A stretch of 64,000 bases of DNA from the NCBI GenBank assembly GCA_947492925.1, contig CANLOQ010000003.1:124001-188000 (forward strand). Direction: 5' to 3'. This stretch comes from an uncultured Sulfitobacter sp. GTDB taxonomy: Bacteria > Pseudomonadota > Alphaproteobacteria > Rhodobacterales > Rhodobacteraceae. How positions within the stretch are numbered: the first letter of the stretch is position 1; each line of letters opens with the position of its first letter. The translations under genes were made by a program, and so were the position numbers. Below the pieces are notes generated by a model, which saw only the letters and a list, made by a program, of their open reading frames with translations, had not been told where the DNA came from and searched no databases. This document shows positions 23,327-33,032 of the stretch, piece after piece.

Positions 23327-24793
23327 ATGGAACCTTTGACATGGACAGGCTCTCTTTCAGGGCTCAATTTTATCTTCCTTCTGGTGCTGGGGCTACTCGC
23401 GCTCAGCATCTCCGTTTCCATTCTGACCTCTCTGGTGCCCTCCTCGGGGGCGCGGGCGGTCAATTCGGATGGTACGCTGGCCTCTGATCAGGGCCTGTCG
23501 GGCTTTATCAATATGATCACAGGCTATCTGTTCTACGCGCTTATCGCGCTGGTTCTGGTCTATCTGGTGGGCGGTGTGTTCATGGGGCCAGCCGCCGGAA
23601 TTTTTGGCGGCATGGCGCAGCAGTTCCTGCCGGTCTGGATTGGCCTTGTGGTCGTCTTTGCGCTTTCAGTCACTTACAAGCGCAAGCTGGGTCTCTACGG
23701 CAAGCTGTTTGACAGCACCGTCGGCATGATCGGCTTTGCGATTGTTCTGTTCTGGGTGCTGACCGGGATCATGGGCGGCGTCTTTGACCTGCTGATCACA
23801 CACGACAGCCTAAGCCAGGTGTCCGGCATGAAAAACAAGCTGCCCGGCACCCCGCTGCGCGGGGCAGAGGAAGGCGACTATCAATGGTTCCTCCTGGGCG
23901 GTGACAACCTTGCGCGCGACGTGTTTAGCCGCCTGATCAAAGGTTCATGGGTGGTGGTCCAGATCGCGCCGATGGCCACGCTTTTTGCCTTTATGGTGGG
24001 CATCACGCTGGGCCTGCCTGCGGGCTACTACGGTGGCAGGCTCGACACGGTTCTGAGCTTTCTCGCCAACCTGATCCTCGCCTTTCCGGTGATCTTGCTG
24101 TTCTACCTGCTGGTGACACCGGAAATCGTGCTGACAGGCATCCCTAACTATATGGCGGTTTTCCTGTTTGTCTTTCCGCTGATCTTTGTGGCGATCCTGC
24201 TGAACTCGCGATTTTACACGCAACCTTCGGTGCGCACGCCCCTCTTGCTCGTGGTGCTTGGTGTTCTGGGATGGCTTTACCTGTCCCTGATCAGTTCTGA
24301 CGGGGCAATTGTTGAGACAGATACCTACACCATTCCCGGCCTGCCAGCGTTCCTTGACGGCTTCGATCTGGACGCAGGCATTCTGGTGGTTTTTGTATCG
24401 GTTGTGTTTGTGAACTCGCCCACAGTGTTTCGTATCGTGCGCGGTCTCGCGCTGGACATCAAAACACGCGATTACGTGGCGGCCGCCCAGACACGCGGTG
24501 AAGGGCCCTGGTACATCATGCTTTGGGAAATCCTGCCCAATGCGCGCGGACCCCTGATTGTCGATTTCTGTCTTCGGATTGGCTATACAACCATCCTGCT
24601 GGGCACTTTGGGTTTCTTTGGTCTGGGGCTAGAAAGCGAAAGCCCGGACTGGGGATCAACCATCAACGCGGGCCGGCGTTTGCTGGCGCTCTATCCGCAT
24701 GCGGCAATTGCACCGGCGCTTGCTTTGCTGAGCCTGGTGCTGGGTCTCAATCTGCTGGCGGATGGACTTCGCGAGGAATCGCTGCGGGATTGA
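23327..24793 (+). CDS. Peptide-type ABC transporter permease (DppC-like, enlarged)
   Basis: 488 aa, against about 300 for ordinary DppC. The first 140 residues add three or more hydrophobic segments before the usual GTDNLARDVFSR-type entry (here GGDNLARDVFSRLIKGS), and a further pair of segments is inserted between residues 235 and 370. The EAA loop is ARTRGEGPWY-like (AAAQTRGEGPWYIMLWEILPNARG). AGGAG precedes the ATG at 23327. It pairs with the upstream permease. Confidence 0.88.
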   Translation: MEPLTWTGSLSGLNFIFLLVLGLLALSISVSILTSLVPSSGARAVNSDGTLASDQGLSGFINMITGYLFYALIALVLVYLVGGVFMGPAAGIFGGMAQQFLPVWIGLVVVFALSVTYKRKLGLYGKLFDSTVGMIGFAIVLFWVLTGIMGGVFDLLITHDSLSQVSGMKNKLPGTPLRGAEEGDYQWFLLGGDNLARDVFSRLIKGSWVVVQIAPMATLFAFMVGITLGLPAGYYGGRLDTVLSFLANLILAFPVILLFYLLVTPEIVLTGIPNYMAVFLFVFPLIFVAILLNSRFYTQPSVRTPLLLVVLGVLGWLYLSLISSDGAIVETDTYTIPGLPAFLDGFDLDAGILVVFVSVVFVNSPTVFRIVRGLALDIKTRDYVAAAQTRGEGPWYIMLWEILPNARGPLIVDFCLRIGYTTILLGTLGFFGLGLESESPDWGSTINAGRRLLALYPHAAIAPALALLSLVLGLNLLADGLREESLRD

Positions 24794-24807
24794 TGTTGGA
24801 AAAGTTC

Positions 24808-24872
24808 GGGGGTTCTGCCCCCCCCCGCCAAAGGTGCGGATCAAAAAGATGGGAAGGCGCCCCACTGGGGCG
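24808..24872. repeat. Two GC-rich hairpins inside ABC operon
   Basis: Between the second permease and the ATPase lie two perfect hairpins: GGGGG-TTCTG-CCCCC at 24808-24822 and CGCCCC-ACT-GGGGCG at 24858-24872, followed by the AT-rich stretch AATAATATTTGGAAAGATTA. This resembles the short hairpin-plus-AT-tail intergenic elements I associate with Rhodobacterales genomes; only one copy is in the window, so its repeat nature is not shown here. Confidence 0.4.
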
Positions 24873-24941
24873 ACGCCCCCGGAATAATATTTGGAAAGAT
24901 TAAGCACAGGCTGCTGCGACCTTTCCCGAAAGGACGAGATC

Positions 24942-27032
24942 ATGGTTAAAGAAGCATATGACGGGCCGATCCTTGAAATTGACAAGCTGTCGATTTCCTT
25001 TTTCACGCGGTTGCGGGAAATTCCCGCCGTGATGGATTTCTCGGCCTCTGTAATGCCGGGTGAGGCGCTGGGGCTGGTGGGCGAATCCGGATGCGGCAAG
25101 TCCACCGTCGCGCTGGGTGTCATGCAGGATCTGGGCAAGAACGGCCGGATTGTGGGCGGGTCAATCAAGTTCAAGGGCCGTGATCTGGGCGATATGTCGG
25201 ACGATGAACTGCGCGACATTCGCGGGTCAGAAATTGCGATGATCTATCAGGAGCCGATGGCGTCGCTGAACCCGGCGATGAAGATCGGCAAGCAGTTGAT
25301 GGAAGTGCCGATGATCCATGCGGGCATGAGCGAGAAAGACGCCTACGACCGCGCGCTGCAGGTGGTGACGGACGTGAAGCTGCCCGACCCCAAGCGCATT
25401 CTGAACGCCTTTCCGCATCAGCTGTCCGGCGGCCAGCAACAGCGCATCGTGATCGCGATGGCGCTGATGTCGGAACCGTCGTTGTTGATACTGGATGAAC
25501 CGACAACGGCGCTTGATGTGACGGTTGAGGCTGCTGTGGTCGAACTGGTCAAGGATCTGGGCAAGAAATACGGCACGTCGATGCTGTTCATCTCCCATAA
25601 CCTTGGGCTGGTGCTTGAGACCTGCGACCGCATCTGCGTGATGTATTCCGGCGAAGCCGTTGAGCGCGGCAGCATCGAGGACGTCTTTGACGAGATGCAG
25701 CACCCCTATACGCAGGCGCTTTTCCGGTCGATCCCCCTGCCCGGAGCGGACAAAAACGCACGGCCCCTTGTGGCGATCCCCGGCAACTTCCCCCTGCCCC
25801 ACGAACGCCCGCCGGGATGCAACTTTGGTCCGCGTTGCGATTATTTTGAGGCTGGGCGCTGTGATACGGAGGTAATTCCGATGTCGGTGATACCCGGCAA
25901 TGACCGGCACCATACACGCTGTGTTAAATACGACGAGATCGACTGGAAAGCGCCGCTGCAACTTGCAGATGTGAAAACAAAGGGTGAAGTGGGCGATGTC
26001 GTTCTCAGGATGGACAAGCTCAAGAAATATTATCAGGTGGCAGCCAATGCGATGTTTGGCGGTGGAGACACCAAGGTCGTCAAGGCCAACGAAGAACTGA
26101 CGTTCGAGGCCCGCGAAAGCGAGACGCTGGCGATTGTGGGCGAATCCGGGTGCGGCAAGTCCACCTTTGCCAAGGTGCTGATGGGACTGGAGACGGCGAC
26201 CGAAGGTCAAATCCTGCTGGATAATCAAGAAATCGGCGCGGTGCCGATTGAAGAGCGCACCACCAAGAACGTCGCTGACATCCAGATGGTGTTTCAGAAC
26301 CCCTTTGACACGCTCAACCCTTCCATGACGGTTGGCCGTCAGATCGTTCGTGCGCTGGAAATCTTCAAAATCGGCAAAAACGAAAAAGAGCGCTGGCAGC
26401 GAATGCTGGAGCTGCTTGATCTGGTGAAACTGCCGCGCGAGTTCGCAACGCGGATGCCGCGCCAGCTTTCGGGTGGTCAGAAGCAGCGTGTGGGTATCGC
26501 CCGTGCCTTTGCAGGCGACGCGCGGATCGTTGTGGCGGATGAACCCGTGTCAGCGCTTGATGTGTCGGTGCAGGCGGCGGTGACCGATCTGTTGATGGAA
26601 ATCCAGCGCGAACAGAAAACAACGCTGCTGTTTATCTCTCATGATCTGTCGATTGTGCGGTATCTCAGCGACCGGGTGATGGTGATGTATTTGGGCCATG
26701 TGGTTGAACTTGGGTCTACCGATCAGGTGTTCTCGCCCCCCTACCATCCCTATACTGAGGCACTTTTGTCGGCCGTGCCGATTGCGGACACGTCCGTCAA
26801 GAAAAAGCATATCGTGTTGGAGGGTGACATACCTTCAGCCATGAACCCGCCGCCCGGATGCCCGTTCCAGACGCGGTGCCGGTGGAAGTCAGAAGTGCCG
26901 GGTGGGTTATGCGAAAAAGAAGTACCGCCCATTCGGATGATGGCCGACGGGCATCAGGTCAAGTGCCACCTGTCGGACGCAAAATTTGCGGAGATGGAGC
27001 CAGTGATCGAGGTGGGCGTAGCCGCCGAATGA
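24942..27032 (+). CDS. Fused dual ATPase of peptide-type ABC transporter (DppD-DppF)
   Basis: 696 aa with two complete ATP-binding cassettes. Cassette 1: Walker A GESGCGKST at about residues 46-54, signature LSGGQQQR, Walker B LLILDEPT, followed by the OppD C-terminal domain (PPGCNFGPRCDYF). Cassette 2: GESGCGKST again at about 400, signature LSGGQKQR, Walker B VVADEPVSALD, and a second C-terminal PPGCPFQTRCRW with the cysteine pattern. It energises the two upstream permeases. AAGGA lies about ten bases before the ATG at 24942; a strong hairpin follows the stop. Confidence 0.93.
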   Translation: MVKEAYDGPILEIDKLSISFFTRLREIPAVMDFSASVMPGEALGLVGESGCGKSTVALGVMQDLGKNGRIVGGSIKFKGRDLGDMSDDELRDIRGSEIAMIYQEPMASLNPAMKIGKQLMEVPMIHAGMSEKDAYDRALQVVTDVKLPDPKRILNAFPHQLSGGQQQRIVIAMALMSEPSLLILDEPTTALDVTVEAAVVELVKDLGKKYGTSMLFISHNLGLVLETCDRICVMYSGEAVERGSIEDVFDEMQHPYTQALFRSIPLPGADKNARPLVAIPGNFPLPHERPPGCNFGPRCDYFEAGRCDTEVIPMSVIPGNDRHHTRCVKYDEIDWKAPLQLADVKTKGEVGDVVLRMDKLKKYYQVAANAMFGGGDTKVVKANEELTFEARESETLAIVGESGCGKSTFAKVLMGLETATEGQILLDNQEIGAVPIEERTTKNVADIQMVFQNPFDTLNPSMTVGRQIVRALEIFKIGKNEKERWQRMLELLDLVKLPREFATRMPRQLSGGQKQRVGIARAFAGDARIVVADEPVSALDVSVQAAVTDLLMEIQREQKTTLLFISHDLSIVRYLSDRVMVMYLGHVVELGSTDQVFSPPYHPYTEALLSAVPIADTSVKKKHIVLEGDIPSAMNPPPGCPFQTRCRWKSEVPGGLCEKEVPPIRMMADGHQVKCHLSDAKFAEMEPVIEVGVAAE

Positions 27033-27036
27033 AAAT

Positions 27037-27063
27037 GGCGCGCCTCCGGTAGGGAGGCGCGCC
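27037..27063. terminator. Strong hairpin, probable bidirectional terminator
   Basis: GGCGCGCCTCC at 27037-27047 pairs perfectly with GGAGGCGCGCC at 27053-27063 around a 5-base loop. It sits between two converging genes. On the minus strand the stem is followed by ATTTTCATT, so termination of the secreted-protein gene at 27088-27612 is best supported; the plus-strand side lacks a U-run. Confidence 0.75.
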
Positions 27064-27087
27064 ACCAGCGACACTTGGATCGCTACT

Positions 27088-27612
27088 TTATTTCGAGATG
27101 CGAGCACCCGCCTTGTTCTGTTCCTGGTAGGCGATCTCGACATTTTCGGCAAAGCCAGTGATCATGGCGTTGTAAAAATCATCCAGTGACGGCGCGATCC
27201 CGACATAACCTTCAGGCACTGCCGAAAGATCTGTGGTGGCGACGACATTGATCGGGACGGTCAGGCCGCCCTCACCCGTATTCGTCTCAATCGCAACAAC
27301 CCCCGTCAGCTCGTTGAACTCTGCGGAGGCAGGCAAGATTGTATCTCCATTCAGCGCCACCCGCTGCACATCGACCCGCATTACAGGATCGGCGGCATCA
27401 TCGCTGCCGGGGATACGCTCCGCGATGGCTTTGCGCAGATCCTCAGCGATATTGGGCAGCATCTCTGCGGCGTTGCCGTCTTGTGCTGCGTCATAGGATG
27501 TCGTGACATCCAGTTCAGACAAACCCGCTTTTTCCTCGGCCGCCAAAGGCGCTGCCAGTGTCAAAATGCTAACCGAAGCCGCCAGGGCCAGTTTCTGTGG
27601 TGTCTTAAACAT
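27088..27612 (-). CDS. Secreted protein of unknown function
   Basis: 174 aa. The signal peptide MFKTPQKLALAASVSILTLAAPLAAEE is clear (cleavage near residue 25). The mature part is acidic, has no cysteines and has no motif I recognise; it contains alternating hydrophobic strands (GVVAIETNTGEGGLTVPINVVATTDL region). Probably periplasmic. It stands alone between two same-strand or convergent neighbours and ends at a strong hairpin. Confidence 0.75.
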   Translation of the reverse strand: MFKTPQKLALAASVSILTLAAPLAAEEKAGLSELDVTTSYDAAQDGNAAEMLPNIAEDLRKAIAERIPGSDDAADPVMRVDVQRVALNGDTILPASAEFNELTGVVAIETNTGEGGLTVPINVVATTDLSAVPEGYVGIAPSLDDFYNAMITGFAENVEIAYQEQNKAGARISK

Positions 27613-27750
27613 GTCTTCGTGTCCTTCTCTTTTGGTCCCGTTGCAAAATGTCTTGCGCAGGGTCTGAGAAGAGAACGGCTCAGGTGCGTGCCAGTTCCCA
27701 AAGACTGACTGGACGACAGGCGGATTGTTGCCACAAGGCCAGCGGGCTGC

Positions 27751-28347
27751 TTAGTTCCCGCCGATGATCCGCACGTAATTTCGTGTTTCTTTGTAGGGCG
27801 GTACGCCGCCGTGCTTTTTCACGGCCCCCGGCCCCGCATTATATGCGGCCAAGGCCAGCTTCCATGTGCCGAAAGTCCGGTACTGCTGCTTGAGGTAGCG
27901 CGCTCCGCCTTCAAGGTTTTGCTGTGGATCCGTTGGATCAACCCGCAGCAAACGCGCGGTGCCCGGCATGAGCTGCGCCAACCCGATAGCACCCGCATGG
28001 CTGACCGCCGCCGGGTTCCAGTTGCTTTCCTGCTGGACAAGTCGCAGAAACAGATCAACCGGGATGCCGTGTTTGGTGGCGGCCTGCTTGGCCATGTTCA
28101 GAAACTGGCCTTTGTATTTGCCCCGGTATTTTGGCGTTGCCCATTTGGTGGGCGTCACCACGGTCGGTGGCTTGAGCCGGACGGACGCTGAATATTGTTT
28201 GGCCGCACGTGTATCAAGCAGCTTGGATTGCGACTTGAAAACCCCTTTGCGGTTCTTGCTTGAAAACAGATCAGCATCTGCTGGGGCAGCACTGCTCAAC
28301 GCCAGGCCCATCGCGGCCACAGCCGCAGCTAACACAGTTCTTGGCAT
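27751..28347 (-). CDS. Lytic transglycosylase (SLT domain)
   Basis: 198 aa. Signal peptide [25 protein letters not shown], a basic linker, then an SLT (Slt70/MltE-like) domain at about residues 85-195. The catalytic glutamate is in VQQESNWNP, and [13 protein letters not shown] and [12 protein letters not shown] are the other family blocks. It cleaves peptidoglycan glycosidic bonds in the periplasm. I chose the ATG at 28347 (GGAG upstream) because the signal peptide starts there; a 39-codon extension is not needed. Confidence 0.9.
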   Translation of the reverse strand: MPRTVLAAAVAAMGLALSSAAPADADLFSSKNRKGVFKSQSKLLDTRAAKQYSASVRLKPPTVVTPTKWATPKYRGKYKGQFLNMAKQAATKHGIPVDLFLRLVQQESNWNPAAVSHAGAIGLAQLMPGTARLLRVDPTDPQQNLEGGARYLKQQYRTFGTWKLALAAYNAGPGAVKKHGGVPPYKETRNYVRIIGGN

Positions 28348-28553
28348 GTCCCAGACGCTCCTGCCCGATTTGCTTGCAAGTGCATACCATATATTGTGCC
28401 TCCTGCCAGCCTCTGATTTCACTCCCGGCGCGCGGCAAAATAGTCGAAACCTTGTGTTAACCATGACGCGCTCAAGATATAAGGCACAGAAGCGGGGCGG
28501 CGCGGATTCGCCACTGGCCCTGCGCTGACAAAACGAACACTGGCGGGGGATTT

Positions 28554-29075
28554 ATGGCTGGCTCGGTAAACAAGGTAATCCTAATCGGCAATCTGGGACG
28601 CGACCCGGAAGTGCGGTCATTCCAGAACGGCGGCAAGGTCTGCAACCTGCGGATCGCCACGTCCGAGACATGGAAAGACCGCAACACCGGCGAGCGGCGC
28701 GAAAAAACGGAATGGCATTCTGTCGCTATCTTTCAGGAAGGTCTGGTGCGCATTGCAGAGCAGTACCTCAAGAAAGGGTCAAAGGTTTATATCGAAGGTC
28801 AATTGCAGACCCGCAAATGGCAGGATCAATCCGGTCAGGACCGGTATTCCACCGAAGTGGTGCTGCAGGGCTACGGCGGCACGCTGACCATGCTGGACGG
28901 TCGTGACGGCGGCGGTGGTGGTGGCGGCGGCTACGGTGGTGGTTCATCCGGCGGGGACTACGGCGGTGGTGGCTATGATAGCGGTCAAGGCGGTGGCGGT
29001 GGTTATGACAGTGGCCCCTCCAGCGGCGGCAGCGGTGGTTCGTCGCGCGATCTGGACGACGAAATTCCATTCTGA
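28554..29075 (+). CDS. ssb: Single-stranded DNA-binding protein
   Basis: 173 aa. The OB fold covers residues 1-112 ([21 protein letters not shown] at the start, WHSVAIF). A glycine-rich linker follows (about 115-163), then the acidic tip DDEIPF that binds partner proteins. It coats single-stranded DNA in replication and repair. The last codons overlap the GNAT gene start by one base (TGATG). Confidence 0.96.
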   Translation: MAGSVNKVILIGNLGRDPEVRSFQNGGKVCNLRIATSETWKDRNTGERREKTEWHSVAIFQEGLVRIAEQYLKKGSKVYIEGQLQTRKWQDQSGQDRYSTEVVLQGYGGTLTMLDGRDGGGGGGGGYGGGSSGGDYGGGGYDSGQGGGGGYDSGPSSGGSGGSSRDLDDEIPF

Positions 29076-29512
29076 TGGCGGGGGCGGTGCTCCGCACATT
29101 GGGCATGGCCGATGCCGAACAGGCGCTTGTTCTGTACAACGAACTGACAATAGGTCCGCCGGCAGATGATCCGGCGGCCTTTTTTCATGTAATCAACCAT
29201 ACAGGCACACGGGTTTTTGGTGTCTTCACACCACAGGATGATCTGGCGGCAATGGCGACGCTGCATTTGATGCCGAACGTGTTGTGGAACGCCCGACCCT
29301 ACGGACTGATTGAAAACGTGGTGACGCGCGCGGCCTGTCAGCGGCAGGGATACGGCCGACGGGTGATGCAGGGTGCCATCGATGCGGCATGGGATGACAA
29401 CGCGTACAAGATAATGCTGATGACAGGCCAGCGCCGTGGGGCCACAGGTTTTTACGAAACGCTTGGATTTACGTCAAAAGACAAATTTGCAATGGTGATG
29501 CGCCGGACTTGA
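29075..29512 (+). CDS. GNAT-family N-acetyltransferase
   Basis: 145 aa. The acetyl-CoA binding motif is RQGYGRRVMQGAIDAAW (about residues 90-106), followed by MLMTGQRRGATGFYETLGF, the usual beta5 and C-terminal GNAT elements. Substrate unknown. The start overlaps the ssb stop as TGATG, so it may be translated by reinitiation after ssb. Confidence 0.85.
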   Translation: MAGAVLRTLGMADAEQALVLYNELTIGPPADDPAAFFHVINHTGTRVFGVFTPQDDLAAMATLHLMPNVLWNARPYGLIENVVTRAACQRQGYGRRVMQGAIDAAWDDNAYKIMLMTGQRRGATGFYETLGFTSKDKFAMVMRRT

Positions 29513-29547
29513 CCCGCAGGTGATCGGCCCTGTTGTCGTCCAGGATT

Positions 29548-30660
29548 TCAGCGCAACGCAAGCGCATCACGCAACACGGAAAGCACCACATCAGACGGGA
29601 CATCGCGGGTCACAAAAGCCTCTCCGATGCCGCGCGCCAGAATGAAATGCAATTTGCCATCGATGACTTTCTTGTCCTGCCCCATCAGGTCCAGCAGGGC
29701 TTCGGCGTCAGGCAGATCGCCCTCGATATCGGCCAGATCGGTTTTCATGCCCATCGCGTGCAAATGGGCCCTGATGCGGCTTGGGTCTTCTTGCGGGCAC
29801 AGGCTCATGCGCGAAGACAGCTCGAACGCCAAGGCACATCCGATGGCCACCCCTTCCCCGTGCAACAGGCGGCTTGAGTATCCGGTAGCCGTTTCCAGCG
29901 CATGACAGAACGTGTGTCCAAGGTTCAAAAGCGCACGATCGCCCTGTTCCGTCTCATCGCGCACCACGATATCGGCCTTCATTTCCACTGACCTGCGCAC
30001 CGCAGCGACCCGCGCCGCCATGTCCCCAGCGGCCATCAGGGGCGCGTTCGTTTCCAGCCAACCAAAAAAGGCCGCGTCGCCCAGCAGGCCGTATTTCACA
30101 ACCTCGCCGTATCCTGCCAGAAAATCACGGTCGGGCATTGTGTTCAGCAAGGCCGTATCCGCAAGTACGAGGCTTGGCTGATGAAAGGCACCAATCAAAT
30201 TCTTGCCGTGACGTGCGTTGATCCCCGTTTTGCCCCCGACCGAACTATCCACTTGCGCCAGCAGCGACGTTGGTAGCTGCACAAAGCGCACCCCGCGTCG
30301 CAAAATTGCGGCGGCAAAGCCCACCAGATCACCGATCACACCACCACCAAAGGCAATCACCACATCGCGCCGTTCAACCCTCTGCTCCAAAAGCCAATCG
30401 ACACAGACCTGAAGCTGCGACCAGCTCTTGGTGCTTTCGCCCGCAGCAAGGCTCAGCGAGGTGCAACTGATACCCTCAGCCTCCAACCCAGCCTCAAGCG
30501 TTTCCAGATGCAACGCGCCGACTGTTTCGTCAGTGATCACAGCAACCCGCGGCTGGCTGAGCAGCGGCGCAATATGCGCACCCGCCTGTTTGATCAGATC
30601 TGGCCCGATGTGAACGTCATAAGCACGTCCGGGTAGACCCACATGAACCGTTTCAATCAT
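29548..30660 (-). CDS. aroB: 3-dehydroquinate synthase AroB
   Basis: 370 aa. Second step of the shikimate pathway, NAD and zinc dependent. Motifs are AFGGGVIGDLVGFAAA, LLAQVDSSVGGKTGIN and the zinc ligands in LLNLGHTFCHALE and LLHGEGVAIG. I chose the ATG at 30660 with GGAG eight bases upstream; it overlaps the aroK end by eight bases, so the pair is coupled. Confidence 0.96.
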   Translation of the reverse strand: MIETVHVGLPGRAYDVHIGPDLIKQAGAHIAPLLSQPRVAVITDETVGALHLETLEAGLEAEGISCTSLSLAAGESTKSWSQLQVCVDWLLEQRVERRDVVIAFGGGVIGDLVGFAAAILRRGVRFVQLPTSLLAQVDSSVGGKTGINARHGKNLIGAFHQPSLVLADTALLNTMPDRDFLAGYGEVVKYGLLGDAAFFGWLETNAPLMAAGDMAARVAAVRRSVEMKADIVVRDETEQGDRALLNLGHTFCHALETATGYSSRLLHGEGVAIGCALAFELSSRMSLCPQEDPSRIRAHLHAMGMKTDLADIEGDLPDAEALLDLMGQDKKVIDGKLHFILARGIGEAFVTRDVPSDVVLSVLRDALALR

Positions 30661-31255
30661 CCTGACGCTCCAATACATCCGCGCGCGCGGTAAGCGCCGA
30701 AATCACCCTGTTTGCCATACCGTCAATGCTCAGCGCCGGATCACAGGCCACGGCCATATCCGCCTGGCTGTAAAGTGGCACTCGCACCTCATAGATCGCC
30801 GTGAGCGTCGCTTTGGGATCAGAGGTACGCAGCAAAGGCCGCGTGTCCTTGTGCTTGACCCTGTTCCACAACAACTCTAGCGGCGCGTTCAGCCAGACTG
30901 ACACGCCCCGTTCCGAAATCATCTGGCGGTTCTGCTCGGCCAGAAAGGCACCTCCCCCTGTCGACAGAATACCGCAGGTATCATCCAGCAAGCGCCCGAT
31001 CACTTCGGTTTCGCGCTTGCGAAAGAAAGGCTCGCCGTCGCGTTCGAAAATTTCTGGCACGCTCAGGTTCGCTGCCGCCTCAATCTCGGCATCGCTGTCC
31101 AGGAAAGAAACACCCAGTTTCGCAGCCACCGCGCGGCCCACTGCGGTCTTTCCCGCCCCCATCATACCCACCATCACAACCGTCTTTTTGAGGGTGTACG
31201 CCGAGGGTGACGCGCCGTTATCGGCTGTGGATTGCTCAATTTCGCTCATTTTCAT
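30653..31255 (-). CDS. aroK: Shikimate kinase AroK
   Basis: 200 aa. Phosphorylates shikimate. Walker A is GMMGAGKTAVGR (about residues 30-41), with shikimate-binding SDAEIE, FFRKRE and STGGGAF. The start is either the ATG at 31255 or that at 31249; neither has a clear ribosome site. It is divergent from the 49-aa peptide gene. The classical aroK-aroB pairing supports both calls. Confidence 0.95.
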   Translation of the reverse strand: MKMSEIEQSTADNGASPSAYTLKKTVVMVGMMGAGKTAVGRAVAAKLGVSFLDSDAEIEAAANLSVPEIFERDGEPFFRKRETEVIGRLLDDTCGILSTGGGAFLAEQNRQMISERGVSVWLNAPLELLWNRVKHKDTRPLLRTSDPKATLTAIYEVRVPLYSQADMAVACDPALSIDGMANRVISALTARADVLERQDD

Positions 31256-31329
31256 GTGAATGACGTGATCTTACGGAAAAGGCCATATATAGATTGCATA
31301 ATTCAGGCTGAAAAAGGCGGGCAAAGTTG

Positions 31330-31479
31330 ATGGGCAGACTAATTAAGTTCTTGATTTTTCTATTGGTAATAGGATTCATCGGACTTGTCGGCTATGCTTA
31401 CATCGGGCCATTTTTCGGTGCGGATTTCGCTCCCGCACAGGTTGAAATGCGTCAACCCGTGACTTTGGGAACTGAGTGA
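31330..31479 (+). CDS. 49-aa single-pass membrane peptide
   Basis: A 49-codon ORF beginning MGRLIKFL. Residues 5-29 form one hydrophobic segment and the rest is a short polar tail with PFFGADFAPAQ. The stop overlaps the next start as TGATG, and that gene in turn overlaps xerD in the same way, so the three form a chained unit. The coding strand has good codon use and the tail looks constrained. Probably an inner-membrane peptide with the tail outside. Function unknown. Confidence 0.65.
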   Translation: MGRLIKFLIFLLVIGFIGLVGYAYIGPFFGADFAPAQVEMRQPVTLGTE

Positions 31480-33032
31480 TGCGGCAACGCGGCGCCAAAG
31501 CGGCGGTTGCAAGTCTGATTTTTTGCCTGACCGCCAATGCGACCTTCGCCCAACAGGAAAAACCCCTGTCAGCGATTGACTGGCTTGGCACACAGGCCCC
31601 TGCCCCGCTAAGCGTGGCCAACCCACTACCGCGCCCCGATGCGTTGCCCGAAGAACCGCCGGTCACAACCTCAGCGCTGACACCCCGAGTGTCGGTACAG
31701 CCGCTTGGTCAGGGAGGCCCCCGCGACATCGGGCTTGTGCCACAGGACATCACCGGCTTGCCCACTGATCTTTGGGCGGGCAGTCACCTTGATGATCTCA
31801 CACGCCTTTTGGTCAAATTGCCTGATCCGGTTCTGCCCGCCGCGCAATCGCTGCTGTTCACATTGTTGCTGGCAGAAGCGCAGGCACCCCGCAATGATGT
31901 GGCGTCGGGCGACGCATTGGCGCTCGCGCGGATCGATGCGCTGATGCAACGCGGCGCACTTGATCCAGCCCTATCATTAAGCGAACAGGCCGGCATTGCC
32001 GTATCTCCTGCACATTTCGACCTTTACATGGCGATCAGCCTGCTGGCCGGTACGGAAGACCGCGCTTGCGCCGCACTGACAGCCAAACCGCATCTGACCG
32101 ATGACTACGGCACCCAGATATTTTGCGATGCACGTGCCCGCAGATGGGATGACGCAGCACTGACGCTAGGGTCTGCCAAGGCTCTCAAGCTACTGCCAGA
32201 CATTCAACTGGCCTTGCTTGACCGGTTTATTGACCCAGACGCGTTCGAGGCCCTGCCACCCCTGCCCAGCCCGCGCAAAATGGATCCGCTTACCTTCAGG
32301 CTGTTCGAAACAATTGGTGAGCCCGTCCCAACCAGCAATCTGCCGCGTGCCTATGCTGTCGCTGACCTGCGCGACATTGCCGGATGGAAAGCACAGATCG
32401 AAGCCGCCGAGCGGTTGACCCGCGCCGGAGCTTTGCCAGACAACCGCCTGCTTGGGCTTTATTCCGAGCGGAAGGCGGCAGCATCGGGCGGTGTGTGGGA
32501 CCGTGTCGCGGCGTGGCAGAGGTTTGAGACCGCGCTTGATACGGGCAGTGCTGAAGCAGTCGCAAAGACCCTGCCAACAGTCTGGCGTGCCATGCAGCAG
32601 GCCCAGCTTGAAGTTAGCTTTGCCGCCCTTTTTCACGACCGGATCGCGCAAATTCCGCTGACCGGAAAGCCCGCGAAGATCGCGCGTAAAATCGGCCTTT
32701 TGTCACCGAACTATGAGGCCGTCGCCGCCGGTGCCTCCGATCTCGCTGCCGCACTCGCCCGGGGCGAGATGACGGGCACGCGACCGACGGACATAAACAA
32801 GGCAGCTTTGTTTGACGCCTTTTCGGATGCGCAGCCTCGTGCGGACCTGGTGGCAATGGCACAACAGGACCGGCTGGGCGAGAGTATTCTGCATGTTCTG
32901 GGCCTTTTGCATCGGGGAGCACAGGGCAACGCACGTGCCCTGACCGACGGTCTGGCCACCTTGCGCGCGCTGGGTCTGGAAGACACCGCACGCCGCGCGG
33001 CGTTACAGGTCCTGTTATTGGAGCGCGGCTGA
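31479..33032 (+). CDS. Exported alpha-helical protein of unknown function
   Basis: 517 aa. The signal peptide MRQRGAKAAVASLIFCLTANATFAQQ cleaves near residue 24. A proline-rich segment follows to about residue 85 and the rest is helical, rich in Ala, Leu and Asp, without a recognised catalytic motif; the pattern would fit helical repeats. I chose the ATG at 31479 (TGATG overlap with the 49-aa gene). The stop overlaps the xerD start by one base. Probably periplasmic. I cannot name a family. Confidence 0.75.
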   Translation: MRQRGAKAAVASLIFCLTANATFAQQEKPLSAIDWLGTQAPAPLSVANPLPRPDALPEEPPVTTSALTPRVSVQPLGQGGPRDIGLVPQDITGLPTDLWAGSHLDDLTRLLVKLPDPVLPAAQSLLFTLLLAEAQAPRNDVASGDALALARIDALMQRGALDPALSLSEQAGIAVSPAHFDLYMAISLLAGTEDRACAALTAKPHLTDDYGTQIFCDARARRWDDAALTLGSAKALKLLPDIQLALLDRFIDPDAFEALPPLPSPRKMDPLTFRLFETIGEPVPTSNLPRAYAVADLRDIAGWKAQIEAAERLTRAGALPDNRLLGLYSERKAAASGGVWDRVAAWQRFETALDTGSAEAVAKTLPTVWRAMQQAQLEVSFAALFHDRIAQIPLTGKPAKIARKIGLLSPNYEAVAAGASDLAAALARGEMTGTRPTDINKAALFDAFSDAQPRADLVAMAQQDRLGESILHVLGLLHRGAQGNARALTDGLATLRALGLEDTARRAALQVLLLERG

